Translations under genes and position numbers: made by a program
Origin: Siphonodentalium dalli
Taxonomy: Eukaryota; Mollusca; Scaphopoda; Gadilida; Siphonodentaliidae
Assembly: GCA_032622095.1 (NCBI GenBank)
Contig: CP136067.1
Coordinates: forward strand, 81,930,705-81,994,704
Direction: 5' to 3'
DNA length: 64,000 nt
Notes under the pieces: generated by a model
Told to the model about the DNA's origin: nothing
What the model saw: the letters and a program-made list of their open reading frames with translations, nothing else
The model's database searches: none
Part shown: positions 1 to 12,417 of the stretch, in pieces
How positions within the stretch are numbered: position 1 is the stretch's first letter
Layout: each line of letters opens with the position of its first letter

Positions 1-624
1 AATCGGCAAACTGTTTCATCATGTGTATATTGCCATGTTATTCTGTGAAATGGATCAATCAAATGGAACTATTTGCTTTAATGCCTGCATGTTTTATGTG
101 TGCTTTTATTCTCTAGGTATTTAAATGCATGTACATGGGTATTGGAGGATAGGGCTATTATAACTGGCACTGTTGCCTTCCACTGTAAAGGAATAGGGAC
201 ACAACACGCCCATCCAGGCTTCACATAATTTCAAGAAAGCCTTTAATAATATATCCATTCTAATAATTTTATAATGAGCTTGGACCGTACATTAAGTGCA
301 TGGAAAATTAATGTCCAATATGAGTTGTGTGAGTAGCACATTTTTGTCTCCTGCGTGGGGAAAGTTTTCATTATTTATTTTCGACACCCACCCCAAAATC
401 CTAATCAACCGCAGCACCTTCTCTGGAAGTCCATCCACCCATGACCTTGGTTGCAGGGTGCCCCACCCCATGTGCTGGCTTGCTCTTCGCACTTAATTGT
501 ATCATCACAAACGCTCATCTCATGTCTCCACTGCTTGGTTGTGTGTACTTCAACGACACTTGTATGGTTTACTGAATGCATAATGGCAGAGTGTCTCCCT
601 TGGTTTACACTGCTCGCTCGTTAC
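1..624. other. No gene seen
   Basis: AT-rich sequence with small chance frames on both strands; no domain, repeat end or RNA recognised. Confidence 0.5.
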
Positions 625-716
625 TACAGTATAATGCCCTATTTCCAACTAAATCCTGAAAAGTTACCCATAATTCTGCTGTGGTTAAGGAGTCGATTAC
701 TTAGGGCATTACTGTA
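625..716. mobile_element. Mariner-like MITE, solo right arm plus left tip
   Basis: TACAGTATAATGCCCTATTT at the left is joined to TCCAACTAAATCCTGAAAAG, then a complete right arm to GGGCATTACTGTA. The centre has been deleted, leaving TA...TA flanks that define the ends of the family well. Confidence 0.72.
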
Positions 717-1316
717 TCTTTTTCAGCCATCCTGACTGAACTTTATTGACCATCCTTTATGGAGGATGCAGTGGCTCAGTTTGTATTGTTCAATGCACAG
801 GCTGTCATAAAGCAGTCCAGCCATGGTGAAGCTGGTTCCGTTTCATGATAAATAAAAGTCTTTGTAAACAGACACTCGGATTCATACGGACACTGAGTCT
901 ATCATATTTCTGCCAACTTTTCGTTTCCTGGAAGGCTTGTGGTATTCCCCCGAATTACATCACACCATGCTAATCATTTCGATTGGACTCCTTTATCTTG
1001 GTTCTACCAATAGTGAGTTCTGATTGGCTCAACTGACTTGGAATCCCAGTGTTTTATATGTGGGTATGTACATGTAGTTTACTCCAGACTGGATTGACTC
1101 ACTTCTCTTAAAGGTTGCAGTTTGGCAGTTGGTTCCTGGTGAAATTAATCCTTTGAATAGTTGCACATGATTCACCAACCACCAAAACTGTCGGGCTATG
1201 TCAAAAGATGCTATGAAAATAGAAAACCCTGCATGTAACAATTGAATCTCATCCATATGAGACCACCCATTCTCACATGTGCTATCCCCATTTCACATCT
1301 GACACAACAAGAGTTC
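717..1316. other. No gene seen
   Basis: No recognisable feature; the only frame over 70 codons (1029-1256, minus) shows no family motif. Confidence 0.5.
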
Positions 1317-1840
1317 TTTTTGTTTTTGTTTTTGTTTTAAACATATTTTTTATTGTAATATAATGTTACAAGAGGGATGAAGCACAAGTTTTGACAACTT
1401 ACATCCACCCCTCTCCCATTAACATTTTAACAAATACAATGTAGATGACGAACATAACATATATACAGGATGATCTGTGGTGCGTTTGTGGTTGCTGTCA
1501 GTCCTATCCTTCTGCTTTTAAAATTTCATTTGAGATAGTCAACATTTGTAATGCACGGGAGAATTAATCGCCAATATATTCTGTAGAGGGGGCCTAATAT
1601 TGTTGTTGATGAAATGAATGAATGAACAAAATGGAAAATAATTTCATTGCCTTGATTCGATTCTGATGATATCCCTCTGAGTAAGGAGGAAAAGTTAGAT
1701 ATTATAAATTGGTGGGTTGAAATCTTGTCCTCCGGTTACATACAGGGGAGCACTCAAAGAAATAATGAAAGGCATCGTCAACTTTGTATCCACATATGCA
1801 TTTGGAAGTATTAGAGATAAAATTGCACAACAAGAGTTAC
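1317..1840 (-). pseudogene. LINE (non-LTR retrotransposon) 3' end, decayed
   Basis: On the minus strand about 1640-1836 reads SNTSKCICGYKVDDAFHYFF followed by ECSPVCNRR. This is the C-x-CG...HxxFxC...R motif found at the C-terminus of many non-LTR reverse transcriptases, and a stop follows 10 residues later. Further downstream on the same strand is AATAAAAAATATG, then a tail of AAAAAC repeats (1317-1338 as TTTTTG), as in CR1/L2-like elements. The reverse-transcriptase core is absent. Confidence 0.62.
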
Positions 1841-2808
1841 ATGCAATGATGTGAGGGTGGGACAGGGTTTAATGAGATAGTTTCTATTCTTATCAGTTTC
1901 AAATGAATCAGATTAGTTTGGGATGTCAACTGACACAGATTACAATCTCTGACCCCATATTGCACAGCATTTGCCCATTAACCTTCCCAGACAAGAGTAA
2001 CTGTTCATCCACTTGATATCCCCCATAAAACACCCAGGAGACCTGCCATGATGACCAGTGGCTGTTAGTAGCACATGTGTCATATTACCCCCCTGCTTAC
2101 TATGGACATCCACTGATAAGATCACAGGGCACCATGCTTCAAATGAGAGGCTATTTATGCTAATCAACAGCAGGTTGTTAGTTATCGGCTGATAAGATGT
2201 GATAATAGACAACTCAGTATCATAGAAGCTTATCTATCTAAATTACCTACTTAAGAAATGGATGTTGATTTGCTTGTGTTCCAGAGTATGGAACAAGTTG
2301 CCTTGCTGCATCTAAATCTGAGGAGACCTTGTGATGTATGTGTTTGGACTGGATGTCTGGGCCAATAGAGCAAAATTTAAAGTTTGACAGGGGAAATAAA
2401 TTTCTGACAAATATACTGAAATATTGGGAAATTCCCATAACATTCTGAAAATACTTGATGATTTCAAATACTTGTCATATTTTGTTGATCTCTAATACTA
2501 GAACATTCATATAGAGCTATAACCCTTTGTTATCTAAATACTCCCTGATTGGGTAGTTACTTGATCCCCGAATTATTAGCTCAACATTCCTACAAATGTA
2601 TCATAATGTTTCTCTACTTGTCATCTGCCGATACAATCAGAAAATCCCAACAGATGGAGAATAGAATGTTCCATTTTATTGTTTATGTGTTTGCTAAAGT
2701 TAAATTACAGTTAAATATGCCAGCATGTCATATTTCTATTTAAAGTATTCAGTTTAGGTCGGGAAATATAATTTTAATATCATAGTATGGACTGGGGCCA
2801 AGCCACAG
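1841..2808. other. No gene seen; traces of old repeats
   Basis: AACCCTTTGTTATCTAAATA at 2521 and CTCAACATTCCTACAAATG at 2580 recall the third TTAA-type family, but the ends are not clear. Nothing coding recognised. Confidence 0.45.
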
Positions 2809-2961
2809 CAAAGCCCTAAATAATCGACTCCTAAACCACAGCAGAATTATGGGTAACTTTTAAGGATTTAGTCGGAAATATGGCTTGTTGCCATTCATTG
2901 GAAAGCTCTCAGTGAGAGCCTTCCAATGAATGGCAACAAGCCATATTTCCGGGCATTACTG
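2809..2961. mobile_element. Mariner-like MITE with deletion in right arm
   Basis: The left arm begins AAGCCCTAAATAATCGACTC. The right arm jumps from CCATATTTCCG straight to GGCATTACTG at 2952, losing about 60 bp. The hairpin centre TCTCAGTGAGAGCC is intact. Confidence 0.75.
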
Positions 2962-4102
2962 CACATGGTAAATCTGTTTCTTATTGGATGATAGCTTCTA
3001 GATTATAAACTTTACTGGATGCTCACTATTGCTACTAGTATTTCTCCCTTTCTGGCTCTCAGCATATTAAATTCCGGAGCATTCATTCAATTCATCCTTC
3101 CCATAAATAGTATTCATAAACATGGCATAGAAATCTCTTTGACAACATCATGCAATACACATCCAAATGTATTTTATTGGAATGGAATTTCATTAGTAAT
3201 CAGAAAAGCGACATATGTTTCTTGTAGCTTTGCCATAAGGATAAATTATTAAATTCTAGTCACATAATTCCTTTTGATTTCTTGATTTATTGGCCTCAGG
3301 GTACCAATAAAATGATTCTACATAAAAAAAAACAACCCAGGCAGTAATTTTCCCAAAGCAAGTCATGCATAAGCAGCAGCCATAAATATGGACGGCATAC
3401 AATGTTATGACTCAATTAGGCAAAATTTGAGGCAGGTCTAATTCATAAATTGAATGTGAAAATATTAACTTGAACTCTCGCAATGCATTACGTGGAGTGA
3501 CGAGCACGATTTCGCCGACTAACACTCAATGACAGAACTAATACCTGGGAGACCAGACTCCAATGAGCCGAGGTTATTGCCTATTTTATTCCGCTAACGC
3601 TCGCAGCACTCCATGCCAAACGGAACATCTGTCGGAATAACGGTCACAGCCATGTTCGTCTGTTATGTTATTTCGTTCACACTTATCCAAGGCTATTGGA
3701 TTTGTACACTGGTGACATAGCTTGTCAATTGTAATTTCGTTAAAAAATATTAGCAGCTTTGCCCATGGTGAAACTCGATACATCGCCAGTTGTCAATAGG
3801 TGATGGGTTCTTGACATGGAAAGCCACTAGTTGAACTGTATTGTCCATTAATACTGTATGAATAGCTGGCTATCTGCGTGTTAAGGGGGCGACAATTGAT
3901 CATCGGGGCCATGACCGCCTCATATTATGGGAACAGGCCTGTGAAAATAAAATATGGATTTTTTTATGAAGGCAGCAGGAGGATGAACAAAACATGAAAG
4001 ATACCCTAATGTTCCCATATGGTCCACATATGGTTTGACACTTTCTTTACTAAAAACTCATTGCTGAGCAGCTCCTTTAAGAGGCCTATGGCTGTTTTTA
4101 AC
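2962..4102. other. No gene seen
   Basis: Non-repetitive by eye. The frame 3586-3783 (minus, 65 codons) has no recognisable motif. Slightly more CpG at 3480-3680. Confidence 0.5.
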
Positions 4103-4106
4103 TTAA

Positions 4107-4259
4107 CTTCTTCACTGCTAAATGACGTTATGATGTCGTGTGATGGTCTGTTGACGTTATTGCCATTTTCCAGTGGGAAAATATAACAGGAATATCACAA
4201 GAACCATGAAACTGACTCTCTTGAAAAGCTATTATCATTCACAATCATGGAACATCATA
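4107..4259. mobile_element. TTAA-type MITE, second family, cut by a mariner-like MITE
   Basis: TTAA at 4103-4106, then CTTCTTCACTGCTAAATGAC. It matches the reverse complement of about 6680-6835 (CATTTTCCAGTGGGAAAATA, CAAGAACCATGAAACTGA). It breaks at the TACAGTAATGCCC insertion; the far end is not recognised. Confidence 0.7.
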
Positions 4260-4405
4260 CAGTAATGCCCTAATTAATCGACTCTTAACCACAGCAGAAT
4301 TATGGGTAACTTTTCAGGATTTAGTCGGAAATATGGCTTGTTGCCATTCATCGGAAAGCTTTTGGGGAGAGCTTTCCGATGAATGGCAACAAGCCATATT
4401 TCCGA
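4260..4405. mobile_element. Mariner-like MITE, right arm truncated
   Basis: A full left arm from CAGTAATGCCC (TA at 4258), and a right arm that stops at CATATTTCCGAC. It is inserted in a TTAA-type MITE that starts at 4107. Confidence 0.75.
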
Positions 4406-4913
4406 CATATAGTCACAGTGTTCTAAAACCCTGAATACATCTTTAACTGGTAATTCAGGAGGCTAGCTGGTTAAAGAGCTTCTGTAGGATAATTTGGCAC
4501 GTTCCCGGAATCTCACCATGATATATACCACAACTGAATTCATGCAGTAATAGCCTAATGCAGGAGCATCTCCCATAAGAGTCCATATTCGATGGCCACA
4601 TTTCCAGCGATCAATCGGCATTCCATAAAGTAATGGGATTGGGCCAATCTGCACAAAGAAGGCTAATTATTGTAAAAGCGTAACAGGTTATGTGCTGGAA
4701 AGGTGTTGGACATCGATAAACCTCTCACAATTGATATTGCCATATACCACAGATTATCCAAATGGCATATGATAAAATGTTATATTGGGTTTCATATGGC
4801 AATAAAAGCTGGATATTTCCCCAGAAATTTCATCAAGTTGATGAATGTCATAGTTGGTTTCAGTACAGTTATTTCAACAGTGAAAGATGATTTCTTAGTG
4901 TGAGTGATCATAT

Positions 4914-5060
4914 TCCCTAGAAATGATATCAAAGTGATAAATATTTGGCTAGAATGACAGAGAATGAGGGAAATTTTATGTTCAATTTTCCATATTCCTT
5001 AGAAATGATATTAAAGGGATAAATATTTACTGGAATGAGGAAAATTGTTGCAATTTTTCG
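4914..5060 (+). repeat. Short diverged tandem duplication
   Basis: TTCCCTAGAAATGATATCAA...GATAAATATTTGG at 4913 recurs as TTCCTTAGAAATGATATTAA...GATAAATATTTAC at 4995, about 80 bp apart. Confidence 0.55.
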
Positions 5061-5204
5061 ATAGAGGATGATATCACTAGATCGTCTTGAGGATCACTCC
5101 ATATGAATGGATAAGTGGGACTGAAGGTTTCATGTATTGTTTAGTCGGGGTAAACTTACGTAGATATTTCATGTTGAAGTGCGTATTATATATAAATATA
5201 TCTA

Positions 5205-5456
5205 ATACTCATTGACCAGTGGTTCCATAAGGTAATTTGTTCAGACTTAGGTCGTTGAACTTATGATCTGAACATTTGCCACCATGCATGCAATGAATAT
5301 GAATCCTTCTGCACTTTTGTTAGCTTTTGACCTGTCTGTCCTCTACTTTTGTTTAATTAATACCTGAATATCCCTCCAAATGAAAAATAGAAAATTCTAG
5401 TATATATTTTTTATTTTTATAAATATGTGGGATGATCCTTTCAGTATAGAATGGGT
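5205..5456. mobile_element. TTAA-type MITE, third family, decayed
   Basis: The right end is AGTATAGAATGGG before TTAA (5457-5460). It contains GACCAGTGGTTCCATAAGG, AATATGAATCCTTCTGC and CCTGAATATCCCTCC. The left end is not exact. Confidence 0.55.
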
Positions 5457-5460
5457 TAAA

Positions 5461-6265
5461 TCTAACATTGGAGCCCCCATTATACATTTACAGCCCCACC
5501 CCAATGCTAAGCTGGTACTACCACACCCCCCCCCCCCCTCCCAATCCAACTTCACCATCACTGTGTTACTGTTAATAATATGCTTATACTTGCCTTTATG
5601 TATATTGTTTATATCTCTTTTCACAAATGTTTTCTGCTGTGAGCTCAAAAGGAATACACTTATGAGATAGTAGCACGTATGTGTACCAACTTCTGTTGAG
5701 TGCATCTATCTTATACAACATCAAAAAACACTGGGTTCAAGCAATTTATCATAAGAACAAAGTTACATCTGATGGTTACGATACCCTGGTTTTCAAGGAT
5801 ATATCAACCATCAGCTACTTTGAACCAAGAAGCCAATGTTAGACTCTACTTCATAAATCAAAGGAGGGGCTTGGGGTGGTATTATTTGATTGATATCAAC
5901 ACCATGGTTTGCTTGGTCACATCCCTTGTGGAGATGAAGATGGGAGTTTTTTTGCCATACTTTATTATGAGAGAACTTATTAAGTACTTTTAAAGAAGGT
6001 ATTTTCTGAAAGGTGCTTTACCAGATATTTCTGATATATATAAAACTATACAAACTTTACCATTCTGATTTTAGATAAATTTTCCCCATTTGTTTGAGTA
6101 ACACTTTAAATAATGAAAATCCTATTGTATTAGCAAAATATTAGCATATTTAAAACAGTAGATAATGTTTTCATAAATTCTGATAAATTCTGAAAATTTC
6201 ATATTCTGATCAGAATTTGAGTTTGTGTGTTCAGAATTGTTTTGTTCAACACAATATAAAATTGG
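5461..6265. other. No gene seen
   Basis: Frames around 5425-5705 on both strands lie across the poly-C run and do not look coding. AT-rich remainder. Confidence 0.5.
5526..5538 (+). repeat. Poly-C run
   Basis: Thirteen C in a row, followed by TCCC; a simple repeat. Confidence 0.9.
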
Positions 6266-6269
6266 TTAA

Positions 6270-6495
6270 CCCTTTCGTGAGGTTCACGAACGGTGCTGTG
6301 CATGTGCTACATTAAAGAACATGTGCCAGTGCATTCTCCCATAGGGAGCCTCACACATATAAAGGAATGGACTGGCTAACAAGTTAGTTCAAGGTAAATA
6401 TTGTTAATCCAATGTATTCTCTTTTTATGCAAGACTCCCTATGGCACAGGCACAGGGTTTTCGCAAAATTTCAAGAAGCTCTAATCATGGAAGGG
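6270..6495. mobile_element. TTAA-type MITE, decayed hairpin core
   Basis: TTAA at 6266-6269; it starts CCCTTTCGTGAGGTTCACG and ends ATCATGGAAGGG with a mutated TTAT. It has one GTGCCAGTGCATTCTC arm and a GACTCCCTATGG arm; the rest is diverged. Confidence 0.65.
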
Positions 6496-6502
6496 TTATT
6501 AA

Positions 6503-6835
6503 CCTCTTCACTGCTATGACGTCCGTAACTATTACGGACGTGAAAGTGCATGACGTGTGCTATGTGGTCCGTACTAGGTACTACAGACCTAATTCAGCAC
6601 ACTAGCAGTAGGCCACTATACATAACTGGAACTCAGAGATTGGTGCATCAGAATAACTGTATCTCAAAGTTTCAAACAGTGTGTGATGTTCCATGATTGT
6701 GAACGATGAATATCCTTTCAACTGAGTCAGTTTTATGGTTCTTGTGATATTCCCGTTATATTTTCCCACTGGAAAATGGCAATAATGTCAACAGCCCAGC
6801 ACACTACGTCATAACGTCATTTAGCAGCGAAGTGG
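6503..6835. mobile_element. TTAA-type MITE, second family (CCTCTTCACTGCTA ends)
   Basis: TTAA lies at 6499-6502 and 6836-6839. Ends are CCTCTTCACTGCTA and, from the right, CCACTTCGCTGCTA. It starts with a hairpin ACGTCCGTaactattACGGACGT. It directly abuts the preceding TTAA-type MITE. Confidence 0.8.
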
Positions 6836-6839
6836 TTAA

Positions 6840-7375
6840 AGTTGAATAAATCTACAACCTCATTTATTGCTATTGGTTCGCTTTCTCCACCATTGCTGAA
6901 AACATCGTAATGGGCATCAACATGGAAGCTCTGATAATGTTATTTCAGCTAGACACAATCTAACTTATGATGAACTATGACCAACCCCAAACATTTAAAT
7001 GCAGGAAAGTAATATCACTTTTCCATTGACTGAACAACGAAAATTGGAAAATGTACACTACTCTAATCAAGTCAGAACCTTTACATTTTAATTTCTTTCC
7101 GACATTCTATCGCCAAAATCCAATTATTGTTTTATTGCAGAGTATTTTATGAAAACATTTGTTGTGATCGGGTTCGCAACTTCATCGTGGGATCAATATC
7201 CATAGACACTTTTCTGTTATAATGAATGAATGGGGTAATTTTACTGACTAATCTTGGCTCTGTAACCCTGTAAACTGATGGCAGAGTGGCCTCCCAAGAG
7301 AAAATTATCTTCCTTACTTCATTATTGCATTGAGGGACACAGAATCACAGAAGAGCAGGGGGGGGCACATTTGAA
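6840..7375. other. No gene seen
   Basis: Non-repetitive AT-rich sequence with a short G run at 7358-7366. Confidence 0.5.
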
Positions 7376-7629
7376 CCCTTTCTATACTAAATACTCATTG
7401 GCGAGTAGTTCACTTAGGAAATGTTAAGATAATAAGTTCAACAAATGACCTTATAAACTTATTATATGAACATTTCACACCAATGAATATGAATGCTTCT
7501 GCTCTTGTATGACTGTTTTTCTGTCTGTCATCTGCTTTTATTACCTGAACACCCCTCCCAAAGATAAGTAGACCATTCTTATGTATACTTTTATAACTGA
7601 ATGGGAGAATCCATTTGGTAAAGAAAGGG
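7376..7629. mobile_element. TTAA-type MITE, third family (CCCTTTCTATACTAAATA)
   Basis: The right flank is TTAA (7630-7633); the left flank is TGAA, a decayed TTAA. Characteristic words are ACTCATTGGCGAGTAG, AGGAAATGTTAAGATAATAA, CCTGAACACCCCTCC and TTTATAACTGAATGGGAGA. Confidence 0.72.
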
Positions 7630-7633
7630 TTAA

Positions 7634-7962
7634 TCCATTCACTTCTTAAGGGATTCTTCCATACAGTTTAAAAGTATATATTGGGGCGATCTATTCGTTT
7701 ATTCTTCATTTCCTGATAGATAATTTTAGACAATGACAGGGAGAGAAACAGCCATGTAATCCCAGTCATTAATTCGTGTTGAATATTAGGTATTCAGATA
7801 ATATTAATATTCAACAGTTTATTTAACTTTAAATATTAGCTGAACATTCCTACAAATGAATGCATGGGAATCAAGTAACTGTCAGCGAGTACTGGACTAT
7901 CATACAGTTTAAGGGCAGTTTTTCAATAATTGATACAAAATTTTCCATGTGTCCTAGACAAA
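7634..7962. other. Decayed repeat, no gene
   Basis: Contains CTGAACATTCCTACAAATGAA and TTCAGATAATATTAATATTC, words related to the third TTAA-type family, but no clean ends. Confidence 0.45.
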
Positions 7963-8184
7963 CAGTAATGCCCTAAATAATCGACTCCTTAACCACAGCA
8001 GAATTATGGGTAATTTTTCCGGATTTAGTCTGATTTAGTCGGAAATATGGCTTGCTGCCGTTCATTGGAAAGCTCTCAGTGGAGAGCTTTCTGATGAATG
8101 GCAGCAAGCCATATTTCCGACTAAATCCTGAAATATTACCCATAATTCTGCTGTGGTTAAGGAGTCAATTATTTAGGGCATTAA
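7963..8184. mobile_element. Palindromic mariner-like MITE
   Basis: It starts CAGTAATGCCCTAAATAATC and has both arms, with a small internal duplication (TTTAGTCTGATTTAGTCGG at 8024-8042). The right end reads GGGCATTAATA, so the last bases of the arm are changed. Confidence 0.78.
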
Positions 8185-8209
8185 TATACCTTCCTTTGGT
8201 ACCGTTTAA

Positions 8210-8433
8210 CCCTTTCTATACTAAATTGTCTCTCCCATTCAGTTATAAAGGTATACATTAGAATGGCCTGTTATTCATTTGGAGGGGTGACTGGGGTGTT
8301 CAGGATAAATTAGCAGATGACAGTCAGGTGAAAAGATAATACAAGTGCTGAACGATTCATATTCATTGGTAGGAAATTATCAGATAATATTAAAGTTCAA
8401 CAAATGAACTGTGAGTATTTAGTATAGAAATGA
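8210..8433. mobile_element. TTAA-type MITE, third family, inverted orientation
   Basis: TTAA lies at 8206-8209 and 8434-8437. It starts CCCTTTCTATACTAAATTGT and then reads the complement of the other copies (TCTCCCATTCAGTTATAAAG). It ends TTTAGTATAGAAATGA. Confidence 0.75.
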
Positions 8434-8437
8434 TTAA

Positions 8438-9122
8438 TGCATTAAGCATATGTTCATACACACTTCTTAAATGTCTTGATATTATAAATCTGGTTGTAAC
8501 ACCAGAAAACTCAAAAGTGCTCCTTGGCATTATCAACAGGATACATCAGCGTTCATTTCTTCAATGTATTGAATAAATCATATATATTCCACTTATCAGT
8601 CAGGAAGAGCTTTGCTACTGAAGTACAGTCAGTCTAATCAATAATATGGCAGACGTTGGGAATCGGCCTGTATATAAATGCATCCTGCGTTCATGCATTG
8701 CTATTTGACATGATTACATATGTGATGTATATAATTTTATTGTTTTACTGTCTACGTTTCTCTCAGTCTCATTCCGTGAGCATGCAGGCAAAAAACACCA
8801 ACATTCTCTAATCAATATTATAAGCGAATTATTTTTATCAAGTAATTTCATCTCCTGGATTTAAACACAAGGCGGTGCACATAGTAAAGACCTGTATGGA
8901 AAACCCGCTCTATAATTACAATAATTGAGGGACGTAATTACGGTAAACTATAAACAAGACAATTACATACGATTTACAAAAGAGAAGTGGATAAAGAATC
9001 ATTCATGGATGGGACGTGAAAGCAGTAAAATCGTGTACGCTATTGCTTTAAAATTCAGAGTGTTGTTTTGCTCTTTGCCATGTCTGATGAGAACTTCCTG
9101 GATACGACCATCATAGTAAACA
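8438..9122. other. No gene seen
   Basis: Nothing recognisable on either strand. Confidence 0.5.
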
Positions 9123-9345
9123 CATAAGCCTGAGTTTAGTGTGTGTCTCATTTGCAGAATGAGGTCCCCAGAGAGTGAATTTAGTGTCGCTATCCCGCAC
9201 AGTGGGTTAGCATCACCAAATTCACCCTCTCGGGACCTCATTCTGCTTAGGCCTCAACTGCTATGGGAGATCTAGGATCAGATTGAAGTTCCCAAATGGT
9301 GAATATGGTGATGTACGCCCATTGGGAACCTCGATTATTTTTTAC
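9123..9345. mobile_element. Foldback element, 3' truncated
   Basis: It starts ATAAGCCTGAGTTTAGTGTG; it has the first palindrome, then the GGCCTCAACTGCTATGGGAG block and CCCATTGGGAACCTCGA, and ends without the second palindrome. Confidence 0.7.
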
Positions 9346-11566
9346 CAATGAGATGACATCTGTGGTACCATGTGACAACTAGATTTCCGTACAGTATCAT
9401 TTTCGAACCTTCCATAATAACCAAGGGCAGTTAGAGACAGTCGGAAAAACATGTTTCCATGCATGTCAGAGGCGAAGTTTGTGATGTGAGAGGGAAGGTT
9501 AATTGTGTTGTAAAATAAATGTAGAATACTTGGTATTGCCTAAGATGGTTATTATATCAAATACATTTTATCATTGGTGATGAAAATAGGATTAAATCTA
9601 AATCTATTTTAAGAGACTAGTGTTAACCGAGATGGTAGTCTTATTATATATTGTTTGTAGTTCATCATGGACAATAAGTTGGATCCTTTTTAAGCCTGGA
9701 TTCTTTTATAAAACCAATGTTCTGTTGATAAGTATGTGATCATGATTGCTTTAATTGTGAGATTGGTGAGCATATGGACATATTATTAGCCATGAACCTG
9801 TGAACTGCATGACCCTTCTCTATGTTTGAGACTGTAGAATCCTATCTGTTCATCAGCGGTATCAGGTACCTTTATAATTATCCTAATCTTGACCATACAT
9901 CTGGCCATGCTATGAACACCAGCCTTTGGCCCTTTGGGCAATAGCAGGTCATCAATTTCTGGGTATTGTTTATTGTAACAATTTACAAATCCTGACCAAG
10001 CAATATCCCATACCCAAGTTTGCATCGAATCTTGGTCATTATTTGTTAGCATCTGTCATAAGATTCAATATAACTCGTTAATATTTCATCTTGTTGAATG
10101 GAAGAGTTTTATTCAGCTTATTAAAGGACTAAAGATTTTGTATAATACAGAGCCCAAAACAGTAAATCATAAAAATCATAAATCTAAATTTTGGAGAACA
10201 CTTTTTCTGATTGAAAATAGGTATCTGGGCAGATCTGGGAAGAAATAATTTTGAGTGATCACATATGCCTTTTACTAGAGGACACGAGGTAGTTTTGCAA
10301 TTTTGCAAGAATAGATTTAGATAAAGTGGTAGTTGCTAATTTTCTACATGAAATCAGTGACAAAGTTTTCATTTGAGTTCTATCAAAGAACACTTGGTCT
10401 ATATGACACTATGTCAATGATTTTATCTCCGCCTGTACTACACATGTTTCTATTGTGTCTATAGCTGACAGGGCTATTTCCACTAATTGCCTTGTTAAAG
10501 AGCAAATAAGGTGCCACAATTCACCAAAAAGGACTGGAAAATGAGCTCATTGTTGTGCGGCTGTACACTATTTGAGCTGCCCATGAATTACAATTATTCT
10601 TCAATAACACATTGTAAGTGAATGTATATATGCTTATAAATGTAAGGACAGAGAAAAGAGCTTAATGGGGAGATCTACATGTGAATGGAGTCAAAATTAC
10701 TGATTGTGGATGGTAAGCCTGATGGAATTGAAAGGGCGAAAAGTTCATCAGTATATATTATTAATGAGCCTTCAAGCCCATGGGTCTTCGTTGATGGCAG
10801 ATTGAAACAAGGGCTTTGTGTATGTTGTTATGGAACAATGAATCCACAGGGGGTGGGCCCCACACAACAATGCTATGTCATAATGACTTGGTTAATGCGT
10901 GGCCAACAAGGCGTAACTTCGCCATGCTCTTATGACCACATACACACACACGTTCATGCCACAGCATTGTGATGCAACTTAAAACCATTTCACAAACATT
11001 AAGCTATTTTTTTACTCAACATTCTTGGGGCGTGTTTCATTTATCTTTTTTATTTCAATATGATGCTCAGCTATTTAAGCCTTTTTGTCATCAGACCATG
11101 AATACATCTATTTAATCACTACTTTAATGATGTTTTTTCAAAGGGTGGACAGATTCTGATACTCGACAGAGAGCAATCAACTTTTTAAAAAGAAGAGGAG
11201 TTGCGGTATCTACTCCATATAATTACAGGCAGTTTATGGTGTATGCAGGCAATGTGTTACAGCAGCGTTATAAACAAATACAGTGGCATTGTAATTGTTC
11301 TATTATATGCATTATAGGATCAGTAGATTATCTCCATATATGGCAGTGTTATGAATAGCTTTGTTTTTCAATCTCATACAGAGAAGTTTACGACCTATTA
11401 TACTGGGTTTTGGCTCATTGCATGTTCACAAATTGGCATGCAAATGATAGAATTGGCTTAAAAACAGGATCAATATATTTTCGATAATCCATATGGCATA
11501 TGATAAAAGCTAGTAGTTCATAGGAATTGCCTGCAGTATGGTATTGACTGGTCAAAACAATGTTAA
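9346..11566. other. No gene seen
   Basis: Small frames at 9786-10052 (minus, 88 codons) and 10685-10972 (plus, 95 codons) were read; neither shows a known motif or splice context. No repeat family recognised. Confidence 0.5.
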
Positions 11567-11965
11567 AGCCTGGTAATATGGTGTCTGTCATTTGCAGAAT
11601 GAGGTCCCCAGAGGGTAAATTTTTTTATGCTACCCCACACAGTGGGCTAGCATCACCAAATTCACCCTCTGGGTAACTTCTGCTTTATTCTGCTTTATAG
11701 GCCTCAACATCTGTGGGAGACCTAGGATCAGATTTAAGTTCTCCAGTTGAAGTTGGTGATGTTCACTCATTATTCACTTTTTATCATTTTATCTTCAAAT
11801 TAGGGGATATAGAAACTTAACAGAAGGGAAAATGTAATTAAAAACAATGTTCATTTGAGACTATAGATACTTCCCCGAAGATGAGGCCTAAGCGGGCTAG
11901 CATCATCAATTTACCTGCTGGGGACCTCATTCTGCAAACGTCAGACACACTATATTCAGGCTTGT
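11567..11965. mobile_element. Foldback element flanked by a ~24-bp duplication
   Basis: AGCCTGGTAATATGGTGTC to CACTATATTCAGGCTTG. Both sides carry CAGTATGGTATTGACTG (about 11533 and 11972), a duplication longer than a normal target-site duplication. Confidence 0.7.
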
Positions 11966-11992
11966 TGCCCACAGTATGGTATTGACTGATCA

Positions 11993-12417
11993 GAAGTTTG
12001 TGTCATGTCCTTTGCATTTTATAGCAGAGAGAAAATAGAGTTGAGCCAATTTACAGTCTCAAAGCAGATATTTTTTTACAAATGCATACTACTAAGAACT
12101 AGTGATGTTGGATGCAAGTTATGACCGCATACTAATGCATTAGCGCCTCTCTTTTATGGATGCTTTCAATAGGCAGCATCAGCAGTTTTATATTAACTGA
12201 CAGAGTGTTCAACAGAGAATGCCTAATGCCACAATCAATCGCTGCTGCACTACACACAAGCTATTTAAGGCAAAGAAACCTAAAGAAATCCTTTGTAGAT
12301 TGTGTTTCGCAGTGCATTTAAATTTCCGCTAAGAGGTTGGTGTTGCTATCAAATGTTGCTTCAGTACCGCAGAACAGATGGTTCAGTCTTAAGGGGTGGG
12401 GGTGACTCCCAATAAAT
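11993..12417. other. No gene seen
   Basis: No recognisable element. Confidence 0.5.
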
